Source of the DNA: Candidatus Methanoperedens sp.
Lineage (GTDB): Archaea > Halobacteriota > Methanosarcinia > Methanosarcinales > Methanoperedenaceae
NCBI GenBank assembly: GCA_012026835.1
Contig: VEPN01000035.1
Location: 1-33,566 of the forward strand
Length of the DNA stretch: 33,566 bases
Direction: 5' to 3'
Part shown: positions 17,414-24,988 of the stretch, in pieces
Position numbering within the stretch: the stretch's first letter is position 1
How the letters are laid out: each line of letters begins with the position of its first letter
Notes under the pieces: generated by a model
What the model was told of the DNA's origin: nothing
The model's database searches: none
What the model saw: the letters and a program-made list of their open reading frames with translations, nothing else
Program-made: the position numbers and the translations under genes

Positions 17414-17755
17414 ATGGAAATTGAAGATAAAGTCCTGAGATTGATAAAATCCAGAAAGAAGGGGATTTTACAGAATGAGCTCTGGAAGAAAGCAGAGATA
17501 GACCGCCGCAAATGTTCCCGGATAATTGATAAATTGGAAAAAGAGGGAAAAATAATCAGGGAACCGGAAACGGATAACGGTACAAGGACTTTTCGCATCA
17601 GGTTTTTAGAGAAGAAAGAAGAAAAAATAAGGGATTTCAAGCTGTTGTTAGTTGATGATTTGATCGAGCCCTGCGCCGGCTGTGCGCTTGAATGTATACC
17701 TGAACACTGCATGCCCCTTACGGAATGGGTTCTTTGCCTTGTTGATGAAGAGTAA
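17414..17755 (+). CDS. Winged-helix regulator with C-terminal Cys cluster
   Basis: The 113-residue protein has a winged helix (about 1-62, MarR/Lrp-like) with recognition helix RRKCSRIIDKLEKEGKI and a basic wing. Near the C-terminus is a compact cysteine motif: C87-x2-C90-x3-C94-x4-C99, plus C108. Such spacing can bind an Fe-S cluster or zinc, so the protein may be a redox or metal sensor. It is coupled to the LSm gene (1-nt gap). The last 38 nt overlap the end of the convergent DUF1284 gene, itself cysteine-rich. Confidence 0.8.
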   Translation: MEIEDKVLRLIKSRKKGILQNELWKKAEIDRRKCSRIIDKLEKEGKIIREPETDNGTRTFRIRFLEKKEEKIRDFKLLLVDDLIEPCAGCALECIPEHCMPLTEWVLCLVDEE

Positions 17756-18116
17756 TGGGAAAACAGACTTTCTGATACCCGCAATCCAAGCAGAATTGCT
17801 TTTTCCACTCTTCCATTATTAAGGGCAATTTATCTGAAATAATTTTCCAATCAATTATCATACCAGGATTGAATTTCAGCAATCTTAGGGCATCTTTATC
17901 CTGAAGCATTATCTTTTCGTCTGTATATTCATTACTTGAGCATTTGTTGTTCTTCAGGTAAGGACACCTGGTGCACACATCATCAGGTCCTTTTACTATC
18001 ACTATATTCTCTCTCTGAACGACTGAATAAATATTTTTAATGAACTCTTCAGAATAACCTTCACCTCTGAAGAAATTGAGGCAAATAAGGTGATGACCCC
18101 TGAGTCTTGCTTTCAT
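17718..18116 (-). CDS. DUF1284 cysteine-rich protein
   Basis: The 132-residue protein opens with LRGHHLICLNFFRGEGYSEEF, the characteristic start of DUF1284. Two Cys groups follow: C48-x2-C51-x7-C59 and C109-x2-C112-x5-C118, suggesting an Fe-S cluster. The function of the family is not known. It converges on the Cys-rich winged-helix gene, overlapping it by 38 nt on opposite strands. A promoter must lie in 18117-18294. Confidence 0.88.
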   Translation of the reverse strand: MKARLRGHHLICLNFFRGEGYSEEFIKNIYSVVQRENIVIVKGPDDVCTRCPYLKNNKCSSNEYTDEKIMLQDKDALRLLKFNPGMIIDWKIISDKLPLIMEEWKKQFCLDCGYQKVCFPITLHQQGKEPIP

Positions 18117-18265
18117 TGATCAATCCTTCTTTCCAAAAAATCTCTCATGATATCACTTTTGTAGATGATTCATAGAATGATATAAAATTATCCTTTAACT
18201 TCTATTCCAGAAATAACTTTCTCATTATTTTCCGCACCAATTTATTGTGAGAGGAACTTAGATTA

Positions 18266-18275
18266 CATTTATTAT
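18266..18275 (+). promoter_or_regulatory. TATA box upstream of VOC-SRPBCC fusion gene
   Basis: CATTTATTAT is 20-29 nt before the ATG at 18295, consistent with a leaderless transcript at the left edge of the same-strand array. Confidence 0.4.
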
Positions 18276-18294
18276 CATAAATGACGTTTGTAAT

Positions 18295-19125
18295 ATGGGG
18301 AAAACATCAATGAAGATTAAACTGAGTAGTGTATTTGTAGACGACCAGGATAGAGCCATTAAATTTTATTCTGAAGTTCTGGGTTTTGTTAAGAAAAGTG
18401 ACATTCCTGTGGGGAAATTCAAGTGGCTGACAGTTGTCTCACCAGAAGAGCCGTACGGTACCGAGTTGGTTCTTGAGCTTGACGACAATCCGATAGCCAA
18501 AGCGTTCAAAAAAGCTCTTTTTGAGAAGAAGATACCTTTAACCGCATTTGTTGTTGAGGGTATTCAAAGAGAATATGAAGGAATGAAGAAGCTGGGTGTG
18601 AAGTTTACACAGGAGCCAACAGAAACGGAACTGACAACACAGGCCATATTTGATGATACCTGCAGTAACCTTATCCAGACCTATCAGACTGAAAATATGA
18701 ACAGAGGACTCATCGCCAGAGCATCAATTACTATCAATGCCCCTATTGATAAAGTGTGGGATGCGCTTGTAGAGCCTTACATGATAAAACAGTATATGTT
18801 TGGAACTAATGCAGTCTCGAACTGGCAGGAAGGTAGCCCTATTGTCTGGAAAGGGGAATGGCAGGGAAAAAAGTACGAGGACAAGGGCTTGATCCTCAAG
18901 CTGGAGCCCGGACACATGATCCAGTACAGCCATTTCAGCCCCCTTTCAGGCCAACCGGACCTGCCTGAAAATTATCACATCGTGACTATTGAGCTATCAG
19001 ACAAAGGAGGACAGACAATTGTTTCTCTCCAGCAGGACAACAACGCAACCGAAGAAGCTCGTGAGCACTCTGAAAATAATTGGAAAATGATGCTTGAGGG
19101 CTTGAAGATGTTATTGGAGAAATAA
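18295..19125 (+). CDS. VOC (glyoxalase-fold) - SRPBCC fusion protein
   Basis: The 276-residue protein contains two complete domains. Residues about 6-130 form a VOC/glyoxalase-bleomycin-resistance unit, with SSVFVDDQDRAIKFYSEVLGF at the start and DDTCSNLIQTYQ at the end. Residues about 138-276 form an SRPBCC/AHSA1 (START-like) unit, starting ARASITINAPIDKVWDAL. The two are normally separate neighbouring genes; here they are in one frame with a short linker, TENMNRGL. The VOC metal-ligand positions look incomplete, so it may bind rather than turn over a ligand. It is the first gene of the 18.3-24.5 kb array; the SnoaL-like gene starts 3 nt after its stop. Confidence 0.85.
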   Translation: MGKTSMKIKLSSVFVDDQDRAIKFYSEVLGFVKKSDIPVGKFKWLTVVSPEEPYGTELVLELDDNPIAKAFKKALFEKKIPLTAFVVEGIQREYEGMKKLGVKFTQEPTETELTTQAIFDDTCSNLIQTYQTENMNRGLIARASITINAPIDKVWDALVEPYMIKQYMFGTNAVSNWQEGSPIVWKGEWQGKKYEDKGLILKLEPGHMIQYSHFSPLSGQPDLPENYHIVTIELSDKGGQTIVSLQQDNNATEEAREHSENNWKMMLEGLKMLLEK

Positions 19126-19128
19126 TTT

Positions 19129-19542
19129 ATGACCGACGCAGTCAAGAAACTTTTTGCGGAATACGAGAAAGCATTCAATGCACTTGAGGTTGAGAAGCAG
19201 GTGTCATTCTTTGCGGAACATTTCATTTCAGCGGGTCCGAGGGGCAGTATCGCGCAGGGAAGAGATGAGTTCGCTAAAATGGCGAGTAAAGCCGCAGAAT
19301 TCTACAGGAGCGTGGGACAGACATCCGCAAAAATTCTTTCCATGGAGGAAACCGAAATCACCAGAGAATATTCCATGGTCAAAGTCCACTGGGGGGCGAC
19401 GTTTGCGAAGACAGGAAACAAACTGATTGAATTTGATGTTACAGATTTTATCCAAAAAACCGGCCTGGAGCCAAAAATCATTATGTTCATAGCTCACCAG
19501 GATGAGGAGAGAGCTATGAAAGAGCTCGGTCTCTTAGGTTGA
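19129..19542 (+). CDS. SnoaL/NTF2-like protein
   Basis: The 137-residue protein has the NTF2-like cone fold pattern: two N-terminal helices (FAEYEKAFNALEVEKQVSFFAEHFIS), the GSIAQGRDEF turn and the long beta strands MVKVHWGATF and EFDVTDFIQK. Family members (DUF4440, SnoaL-like) bind small hydrophobic ligands or act as isomerases. No catalytic residue set could be assigned. It is almost contiguous with the upstream fusion gene and clearly co-transcribed. Confidence 0.78.
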   Translation: MTDAVKKLFAEYEKAFNALEVEKQVSFFAEHFISAGPRGSIAQGRDEFAKMASKAAEFYRSVGQTSAKILSMEETEITREYSMVKVHWGATFAKTGNKLIEFDVTDFIQKTGLEPKIIMFIAHQDEERAMKELGLLG

Positions 19543-19554
19543 ATCTGTGAGACT

Positions 19555-19616
19555 GCGAAAAATCCTTATATCATCGAACATATAATTATCTTATTGGGGG
19601 AAATCTGATGAAAATG
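19555..19616 (+). repeat. Promoter-containing direct repeat, copy A
   Basis: This 62-bp segment is about 88 percent identical by eye to 23109-23171. It contains a TATA-like CTTATATC (19564-19571), the CATCGAACA stretch, a G-rich ribosome-binding segment, and ends with the first codons ATGAAAATG of the hybrid gene at 19608. Confidence 0.85.
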
Positions 19617-20276
19617 AATCCAGTAGTGCATTTTGAAATGCCGTATGAAAACCGCGAACGCCTCGTAAAGTTTTACGCGAAGGCTTTTGGCTGGCAGATG
19701 CAGAAGCTTGGTTACAAACAAGTTGACGTGCTTGGCTATTCGCTTGGTGGCGGCGTGGCATTCCGCTTCGCAGTACAACATTCGACGATGGTCCGCCGCT
19801 TGGCGCTGATTTCGACGGGCTATGCTCAGGATGGCTTTTATCCCGAAATGCTGCCCATGCAGGCGCAGGTGGGGGCGGGGATGGCGGAGTCCATGAAAGA
19901 CACACTCATGTATCAGTCCTACAAGGCGATCGCACCGCATCCGGAGGAGTTCCCGAAGCTGCTCGATCGGATGGGAGAGTGGATGCGCATGCCCTACGAC
20001 TGGTCAGAGGATGTAAAGAAGCTGACCATGCCTGTGATGCTCATCTATGGCGACAGCGACATGTTCCGTCCCGAACACATCATCAAGTTCTATCAGCTCC
20101 TCGGCGGCGGTTTAAAGGATGCCGGCTGGATGCGCGAACATATGTCACAGAACCGGCTGGCGATACTTCCCAACCTCACGCACTACGAAATCGGCTCCGC
20201 GCCCGAGCTGGTGCGGACCGTCCTGCCATTCTTGGATAGCAGGCACCAAAGTCGAAATAAGGGGGAACAACCATGA
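19608..20276 (+). pseudogene. Hybrid: VOC N-terminus joined to alpha/beta-hydrolase C-terminal part
   Basis: The 222-codon frame is open, but its product is a hybrid. Residues 1-35 (MKMNPVVHFEMP..., FYAKAFGWQMQKLG) are the first two elements of a VOC-domain protein. From about residue 36 it is an alpha/beta-hydrolase: nucleophile elbow GYSLGGG, the acid strand YGDSDMFRPEH and the His region LPNLTHYE. The hydrolase lacks its first 80-90 residues, including the strands that carry the oxyanion-hole residue. The joint lies near 19708-19720, at a LG-Y segment common to both families. Base composition becomes markedly GC-rich after the joint, with bacterial-like codons. A working enzyme is unlikely. 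Its stop overlaps the next start (ATGA). Confidence 0.8.
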
Positions 20277-20944
20277 GAAAACTTGTTGTAACCACATTCG
20301 TAACGCTTGACGGGGTCATGCAGGCGCCCGGGGGACCGGAGGAAGATCCGACCGGCGGTTTTACCTATGGAGGTTGGACTGTCCCATACTTTGACGAAGA
20401 CGAATATCTGGGTAAGGTCATGGGAAAGCAAATGGCGGGCGAATATGATATGCTTTTGGGAAGAATTACCTATGACATCTTTGCCGGCTATTGGCCAACG
20501 CATACGGAGGGATGGCCTCAAGTTAACAAGATTACGAAATATGTTGTTTCAAAAACTTTGGAAAAACGAACTTGGGAAAACACTGTTGTTATAAAGGATG
20601 ATAACGAATTAAAAAAGTTGAAAAACTCGGAAGGACCGGATTTGCAAGTGTACGGCAGCGGCAATCTCATCCAGACTTTATTGAAATACGATTTGGTTGA
20701 CGAACTTTGGCTGAAAATTTTTCCGATTATCTTAGGCACAGGCAAGCGCTTGTTTGCAGAGGGTACTATTCCAGCCGCATTTCAGCTCATTGATTCAAAA
20801 GCAACACCCACCGGTGTGATTGTGGCTTCTTACCGGCGTGCCGGAGAAGTAAAAACAGGATCGTTTGGGCCTGATAATCCAAGTGAAGCGGAAATTGAAA
20901 GACGTAAACGACTTGCCCATGAGGGTAAGCGCAGGAAAACCTGA
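20273..20944 (+). CDS. RibD C-terminal/DHFR-like reductase family protein
   Basis: The 223-residue protein belongs to the bacterial-type RibD_C/dihydrofolate-reductase-like family: N-terminal KLVVTTFVTLDGVMQAPGG, MLLGRITYDIFAGYWP, LQVYGSGNLIQTLL (NADPH-binding turn) and LWLKIFPIILGTGKRLF. Such proteins are NAD(P)H-dependent reductases of unknown substrate, often found beside AHSA1, VOC and DoxX genes. A basic 25-residue tail (EIERRKRLAHEGKRRKT) extends past the domain. The start overlaps the stop of the hybrid gene by 4 nt. Confidence 0.9.
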   Translation: MRKLVVTTFVTLDGVMQAPGGPEEDPTGGFTYGGWTVPYFDEDEYLGKVMGKQMAGEYDMLLGRITYDIFAGYWPTHTEGWPQVNKITKYVVSKTLEKRTWENTVVIKDDNELKKLKNSEGPDLQVYGSGNLIQTLLKYDLVDELWLKIFPIILGTGKRLFAEGTIPAAFQLIDSKATPTGVIVASYRRAGEVKTGSFGPDNPSEAEIERRKRLAHEGKRRKT

Positions 20945-20957
20945 CAGGAGTAAAATT

Positions 20958-21881
20958 ATGGCAACCATCACACAAAAAATCACTCCCTTCTTATGGTTTG
21001 ACCGCCAGGCCGAAGAAGCGGCGAAATTTTACACATCCGTTTTCAAAAATTCCATGGTCGGCAGGATAACCCGTGCCAGCAAAGCAGGTTTTGAAGATCA
21101 CGGGCTGCCTGAGGGCACGGTAATGACCATTGAGTTCAAGATTGAGGGACAAAGATTCATTGCATTAAACGGCGGTCCTGTATTCAAATTCAATCCATCT
21201 ATATCATTTCTTGTCGCCTGTAATACGAAGGAGGAAGTCGATGGATTATGGGAAAAACTGTCGCAAGGAGGCAGCGCACTTATGGAACTTGGCGAATATC
21301 CTTTCAGTGAAAAATATGGATGGGCGCAGGACAGGTATGGTCTTTCCTGGCAGGTGATGTACATTGGCATTCATGAGATGAAGCAGAAAATCACCCCGAC
21401 GCTTATGTTTGTTGGCGAGCAATGCGGGAAAGCAGAAGCAGCAATCAATTTTTACACATCGGTCTTCAACAATGCGGAAGTTGGCGACATCTTCCACTAC
21501 GGCAAAGGCGAGGAACCCGACAAAGAAGGATCAATAAAGCATGCCGACTTCACGCTTGAGAATCAGGGATTTGCGGCCATGGATAGCGCTCGTAAACACG
21601 ATTTTAACTTCAACGAGGCTATTTCGCTTATGGTTGAATGCGTGAACCAGGAAGAAATCGATTACTACTGGGAGAAACTCACAACGGATGGAGGACAGGA
21701 AAGTGTATGCGGCTGGCTCAAGGATAAGTTCGGTGTTTCATGGCAGGTCGCTCCCGCTATCCTCCTTGAGATGCTGCGAGACCGCGATAAAGAGAAGGTG
21801 GAACGCGTTACCAATGCTTTCCTGAAAATGAAAAAGTTTGACATTGGGGAATTAAAGAAAGCGTATGGGGGAAATAAATAA
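20958..21881 (+). CDS. Two-domain PhnB-like VOC protein
   Basis: The 307-residue protein is a tandem of two PhnB-like VOC modules, each opening with KITPFLWF/KITPTLMF and FYTSVF and closing with GLSWQV / GVSWQV (breaks at about residue 140). The C-terminus ends in the family helix RVTNAFLKMKKFDIGELKKAY. The start at 20958 is set by CAGGAG 8-13 nt before; a longer frame back to 20865 overlaps the previous gene and is rejected. PhnB-like proteins resemble demethylubiquinone methyltransferase-like VOC folds; their reaction is not known. It is intact, unlike the related locus at 23710. Confidence 0.88.
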   Translation: MATITQKITPFLWFDRQAEEAAKFYTSVFKNSMVGRITRASKAGFEDHGLPEGTVMTIEFKIEGQRFIALNGGPVFKFNPSISFLVACNTKEEVDGLWEKLSQGGSALMELGEYPFSEKYGWAQDRYGLSWQVMYIGIHEMKQKITPTLMFVGEQCGKAEAAINFYTSVFNNAEVGDIFHYGKGEEPDKEGSIKHADFTLENQGFAAMDSARKHDFNFNEAISLMVECVNQEEIDYYWEKLTTDGGQESVCGWLKDKFGVSWQVAPAILLEMLRDRDKEKVERVTNAFLKMKKFDIGELKKAYGGNK

Positions 21882-21920
21882 AAAAAAATCAAAATCTTTA
21901 AAAGTTAATGAGAAAACATT

Positions 21921-22301
21921 ATGACAAAACTAAACATCTACCTAAATTTTGCGGGCAATATGGAAGAAGCGTTTAACTTTTATAAATCCGTTTTTGGCGG
22001 AGAGTTTACGTCTGTTTTCCGATTCAAGGATATGCCGATGGAAGGCGTAAATATCCCGAAAGAGGATGAAAACAAAATCATGCACATCAGCTTGCCAGTG
22101 GGTAAAGACAACGTGTTAATGGCGACTGATTCTCTTGAATCGCTCGGAATGAAACTAACGCAAGGCAACAATGTTTACGTTTCCGTCCATCCGGAAAGCA
22201 AAGAAGAGGCGGACAGGTTATTATTGAATGGCTGCCGGGAGGATTTTTTCTTCAACAGCGCGGAGAGATCGAATTTATGGGCTTTAAAATCCAGAGCTTA
22301 G
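21921..22301 (+). pseudogene. VOC protein gene truncated by hybrid joint
   Basis: The frame opens as a typical small VOC protein (KLNIYLNFAGNMEEAFNFYKSVFGGEF, IMHISLPVGKDNVLMATD, VYVSVHPESKEEADRL). After about residue 96 the family sequence is replaced: the expected ending (about 40 residues with a final WMVNY-type strand) is missing, and the remaining residues NGCREDFFFNSAERS do not fit. The same DNA in another frame continues as a different protein (next entry). The VOC part therefore lost its last strands and is probably non-functional. Confidence 0.75.
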
Positions 22302-22489
22302 AAATTATCGGTATTCAGGGTAATGTCGTAACACACTGGACGAAAGGATCGAAGTATACAGCCACATTCAGTGAGAATGGCAATACCCTTTCAGGTGGCT
22401 GGCGGCCGGAAGAAGAGGCAAGGAAAACTCCGGAAAACACATACAACGTGACGATGAACCGAGTAAATCAAAACAACACCAGAATATAG
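22211..22489 (+). pseudogene. C-terminal remnant of a DUF1579-like protein
   Basis: In frame from about 22211, the DNA encodes GGQVIIEWLPGGFFLQQRG..., MGFKIQSLEIIG... and FSENGNTLSGGWRPEEEARK, ending at TAG 22487-22489. The pattern resembles the middle and end of DUF1579-like proteins (PGGFFL.QR, SLEIIG, SENGNTLSG.W). The N-terminal part is absent and the middle seems shortened after EIIG. It overlaps the truncated VOC frame and has no credible start of its own except ATG 22277, so it is read as a relic joined to the VOC gene. Confidence 0.6.
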
Positions 22490-22589
22490 CAGAATCATTT
22501 CCAGAAGATGGGGCTAAAATTGTGACACTGGACAGCTGTATGATGCTCAACGACGGCTATTCCCGATTAGATTGTGAAAGGGGACACTC

Positions 22590-23066
22590 ATGACAGATGC
22601 GCACTCAGCTTCCAGCACGCGAAACTCGAGATTCATTAAGGCTTCTCAGGAGGTTCTCTATCGAGCGTTTACCGATCCCGCAGCCCTGGCTGTCTGGCTT
22701 GCACCGGGAGAGATGACCGGCCAGGTCCATAGTTTCGACCTCAAAGTGGGTGGAGGGTATCAAATGTCGCTATACTATCCCTCATCCGAAAAAGCATTCC
22801 GCGGCAAGACTTCAGACAGGGAGGACAGATTTACTGCACGGTTCATGGAACTTACGCCACCCAGAAGAATCGTTCAAGCGATAAACTTCGATTCGGCCGA
22901 TCCGGCCTTCTCAGGAGAGATGATAATGGAGGTCACATTTGAGGCTGAAGGCGGTGGAACAAGGGTGACAATCTTGTTCAAGAACATCCCGTCGGGAATT
23001 CGACCAGAGGACAATGAGGCTGGCACACGGTCAACACTTGAGAAGCTGGCTCGCTATGTCGAGTAG
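22590..23066 (+). CDS. SRPBCC/AHSA1-family protein
   Basis: The 158-residue protein is a complete SRPBCC (Activator of Hsp90 ATPase 1-like) domain: start RFIKASQEVLYRAFTDPAALAVWLAPGEMTG, middle FDLKVGGGYQMSLYY, RFMELTPPRRIVQAI, and a shortened C-terminal helix NEAGTRSTLEKLARYVE. The hydrophobic pocket of the fold binds lipid-like or aromatic ligands. Composition is GC-rich relative to the core genes, which suggests transfer. A gap of 100 nt to the preceding relic holds no recognised gene. Confidence 0.88.
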   Translation: MTDAHSASSTRNSRFIKASQEVLYRAFTDPAALAVWLAPGEMTGQVHSFDLKVGGGYQMSLYYPSSEKAFRGKTSDREDRFTARFMELTPPRRIVQAINFDSADPAFSGEMIMEVTFEAEGGGTRVTILFKNIPSGIRPEDNEAGTRSTLEKLARYVE

Positions 23067-23108
23067 GGAACAAATCGATCTGATTGGGATCGAAAGCCAA
23101 AATGGAAG

Positions 23109-23171
23109 GCGAAAATCCTTATATCATCGAACACATAATTATCTTATTAGTGGGAGAGTCTGATGAAAATG
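23109..23171 (+). repeat. Promoter-containing direct repeat, copy B
   Basis: Second copy of the 19555-19616 segment. It again carries the TATA-like CTTATATC and the ATGAAAATG start codons, but here these open only a nine-codon frame, MKMLPTKGE, ending at TAG 23192. The SRPBCC gene then starts at 23195. Confidence 0.85.
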
Positions 23172-23194
23172 TTACCTACCAAGGGGGAATAGAT

Positions 23195-23713
23195 ATGGCT
23201 GAAAAAATAGCAGGAAGAAACATCGCAAAGAACACTGAGGAGTTTGTCATCACGCGGATTTTTGATGCGCCACGCGGGCTTGTGTGGAAGGCATGGACAT
23301 ATCCCGAACGCGTGAAGCGCTGGTGGGGACCGAAAGGCTTCACTGCGCCTGTTATCAAGATTGATTTACGTGTAGGAGGAAAGTATCTATACTGCATGCG
23401 GTCGCCTGAGGGTCAGGATTTCTGGTCTGGAGGGATTTTCCAGGAAATTGTCCCTCAAGAGCGGATCATTGCCACCGACTACTTCTCGGATAAAGATGGA
23501 AATAGAGTTTCACCCACACAATATGGGCTGAGCGAAGACTTCCCGCCAGAATCCAGGGTGACGATCACGTTCACTGAAGAAGTGGACGGGACGAAGCTCA
23601 CATTAGCTTACCCGCTTCCTGAATCTGCTGCTGCCCGTGATGCAATATTAAAGAGCGGCATGGAACAGGGCTGGAATGAGTCGTTCGATAAGCTGGCCGA
23701 AAGTCTGAAGTGA
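23195..23713 (+). CDS. SRPBCC/AHSA1-family protein
   Basis: The 172-residue product has the full domain: [88 protein letters not shown] and a C-terminal helix ending [13 protein letters not shown]. The start is placed at 23195 (MAEKIAGRN); a longer frame from 23084 runs through the repeat and encodes non-family residues. A G-rich segment about 5-9 nt before the ATG is a weak ribosome-binding site. Its stop overlaps GTG 23710 of the next locus. Confidence 0.88.
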   Translation: MAEKIAGRNIAKNTEEFVITRIFDAPRGLVWKAWTYPERVKRWWGPKGFTAPVIKIDLRVGGKYLYCMRSPEGQDFWSGGIFQEIVPQERIIATDYFSDKDGNRVSPTQYGLSEDFPPESRVTITFTEEVDGTKLTLAYPLPESAAARDAILKSGMEQGWNESFDKLAESLK

Positions 23714-24180
23714 TAAAGGAGGAATATGCAAAAATTATCCCGCACTTATGGTTTGATGACAAAGCCGAAGAGGCTGTGAATTTCTATGTGTCGATTTTTA
23801 AAAATTCTAAGATTGGAAACATTACCCGCTACGGAGAAGAAGGGGCAAAGGCCGCCGGCCAGAGGGGACGGTAATGACCGTAACCTTCCAGCTCGGAGGT
23901 CAGGAATTCATGGCGTTAAACGGTGGCCCGGTATTCAAATTCACTGAGGCTATATCATTCGTCGTGAACTGCGGGACACAGGAAGAGGTAGATGAGCTGT
24001 GGGGAAAGCTGTCCGAGGGCGGCCAGAAAGGACCGTGCGGCTGGCTGAAAGATAAATACGGTACTGTCATGGCAGATTGTCCCGACTGTTCTGGGCGAGA
24101 TGATGCAAGACAGGGATGTTGAGAAGTCGGAAAGAGTTATGGAAGCATTGCTTAAAATGAAGAAAATTGACATAGAAACT
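23710..24180 (+). pseudogene. Frameshifted PhnB-like VOC gene
   Basis: A PhnB-like VOC gene can be read only by switching frame three times. First, ATG 23725 with its AAAGGAGG site is one base out of frame with the [20 protein letters not shown] segment. Second, near 23860 the frame breaks in AAGQRG and resumes as [23 protein letters not shown]. Third, near 24070 an extra base sends KDKYGTV into MADCPDC; the correct frame resumes with [35 protein letters not shown]. Otherwise the domain is almost complete and closely parallels the second half of the intact gene at 20958. It then runs into an SRPBCC fragment. Confidence 0.8.
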
Positions 24181-24528
24181 TTAAGATTTGAGAAATTTGA
24201 ACCGAGAAACGGCGGGTCATGGCGATATATACATAAAGACAAAGACGGCAATGAATACGCGTTTCATGAAGTGAATCATGAGGTCACAGCCCCTGAGAGG
24301 ATTATCAGCACATTTGAATTTGAAGGGCTTCCTGAAAAAGGGCATGTCATTCTCGAAACGGCGAGATTTGAAAGCTTATCTGATAACAGGACAAAGCTAA
24401 TGTCTCAATCTGTCTTCCAGTCCGTTGCAGACCGTGATGGCATGCTCCAGTCTGGCATGAAAAGGGGTGTCAACGATTCATATGATCGTCTCGACGAGCT
24501 TTTGGCGAAAGGATTAATAAAAGGATAA
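24181..24528 (+). pseudogene. C-terminal SRPBCC fragment fused to the VOC relic
   Basis: From about 24181 the frame continues as the second half of an SRPBCC protein: [71 protein letters not shown] and the final helix [13 protein letters not shown]. The first 45-50 residues of the usual domain are absent. The continuous frame 24100-24528 could be translated from ATG 24100, giving a 142-residue hybrid of the VOC tail helix and the SRPBCC half. A folded product is doubtful. Confidence 0.75.
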
Positions 24529-24537
24529 AATAAAAAT

Positions 24538-24924
24538 ATGAGTACAAAACAATTGACAATTTGGTTCAGTACCATATCCATCATTCTTGTGTTCTGGGGG
24601 ATAGTATTTGCTTTCTTTGGTCTTGATATTCTTCCAATAATAAACAGGGATATTTTGTTGCAGTGGGAAAGTGCACTTTACGGCGCAATTATGATGGGCT
24701 GGGGAGTAACACTTTTGATGGTCGGACGGATTGCTTTTAGCAGAAATGATACGGAGCTGTTGAAGGCTCTGCTATATGGGATAGTCCTGTGGCTCATCGT
24801 TGAAGGATTGTTTTCGGCCTACCTTGGGGTATGGTTCAATGTGGGTGTAGATATTGGTGTATTAATATTGTTCAGTTTCCCTATCATCAAAGTTCTTCGC
24901 TCTCATAAAGAAAAAAACCTGTGA
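24538..24924 (+). CDS. Four-helix membrane protein, unknown
   Basis: The 128-residue protein has four hydrophobic helices (about 8-30, 46-66, 78-97 and 101-120) with short loops and a basic tail. It follows the SRPBCC fragment by 9 nt on the same strand and looks like the last gene of the array. It is the right size for DoxX-like proteins, which often lie beside AHSA1 and RibD_C genes, but the DoxX motif was not seen. No function can be assigned. Confidence 0.65.
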   Translation: MSTKQLTIWFSTISIILVFWGIVFAFFGLDILPIINRDILLQWESALYGAIMMGWGVTLLMVGRIAFSRNDTELLKALLYGIVLWLIVEGLFSAYLGVWFNVGVDIGVLILFSFPIIKVLRSHKEKNL

Positions 24925-24988
24925 TTAATCTAACAAACACTATACATAGTTACTAAAATGGCAGAAATTCATGTGAAAAAAACAATGT

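Noticed and set aside
20865-20957. Upstream extension of the two-domain VOC gene
   Set aside because: It overlaps the RibD_C gene in another frame, while a good ribosome-binding site precedes ATG 20958.
23084-23194. N-terminal extension of the SRPBCC gene at 23195
   Set aside because: The extra codons read through the promoter-containing repeat and do not resemble the domain; the family begins at the internal Met.
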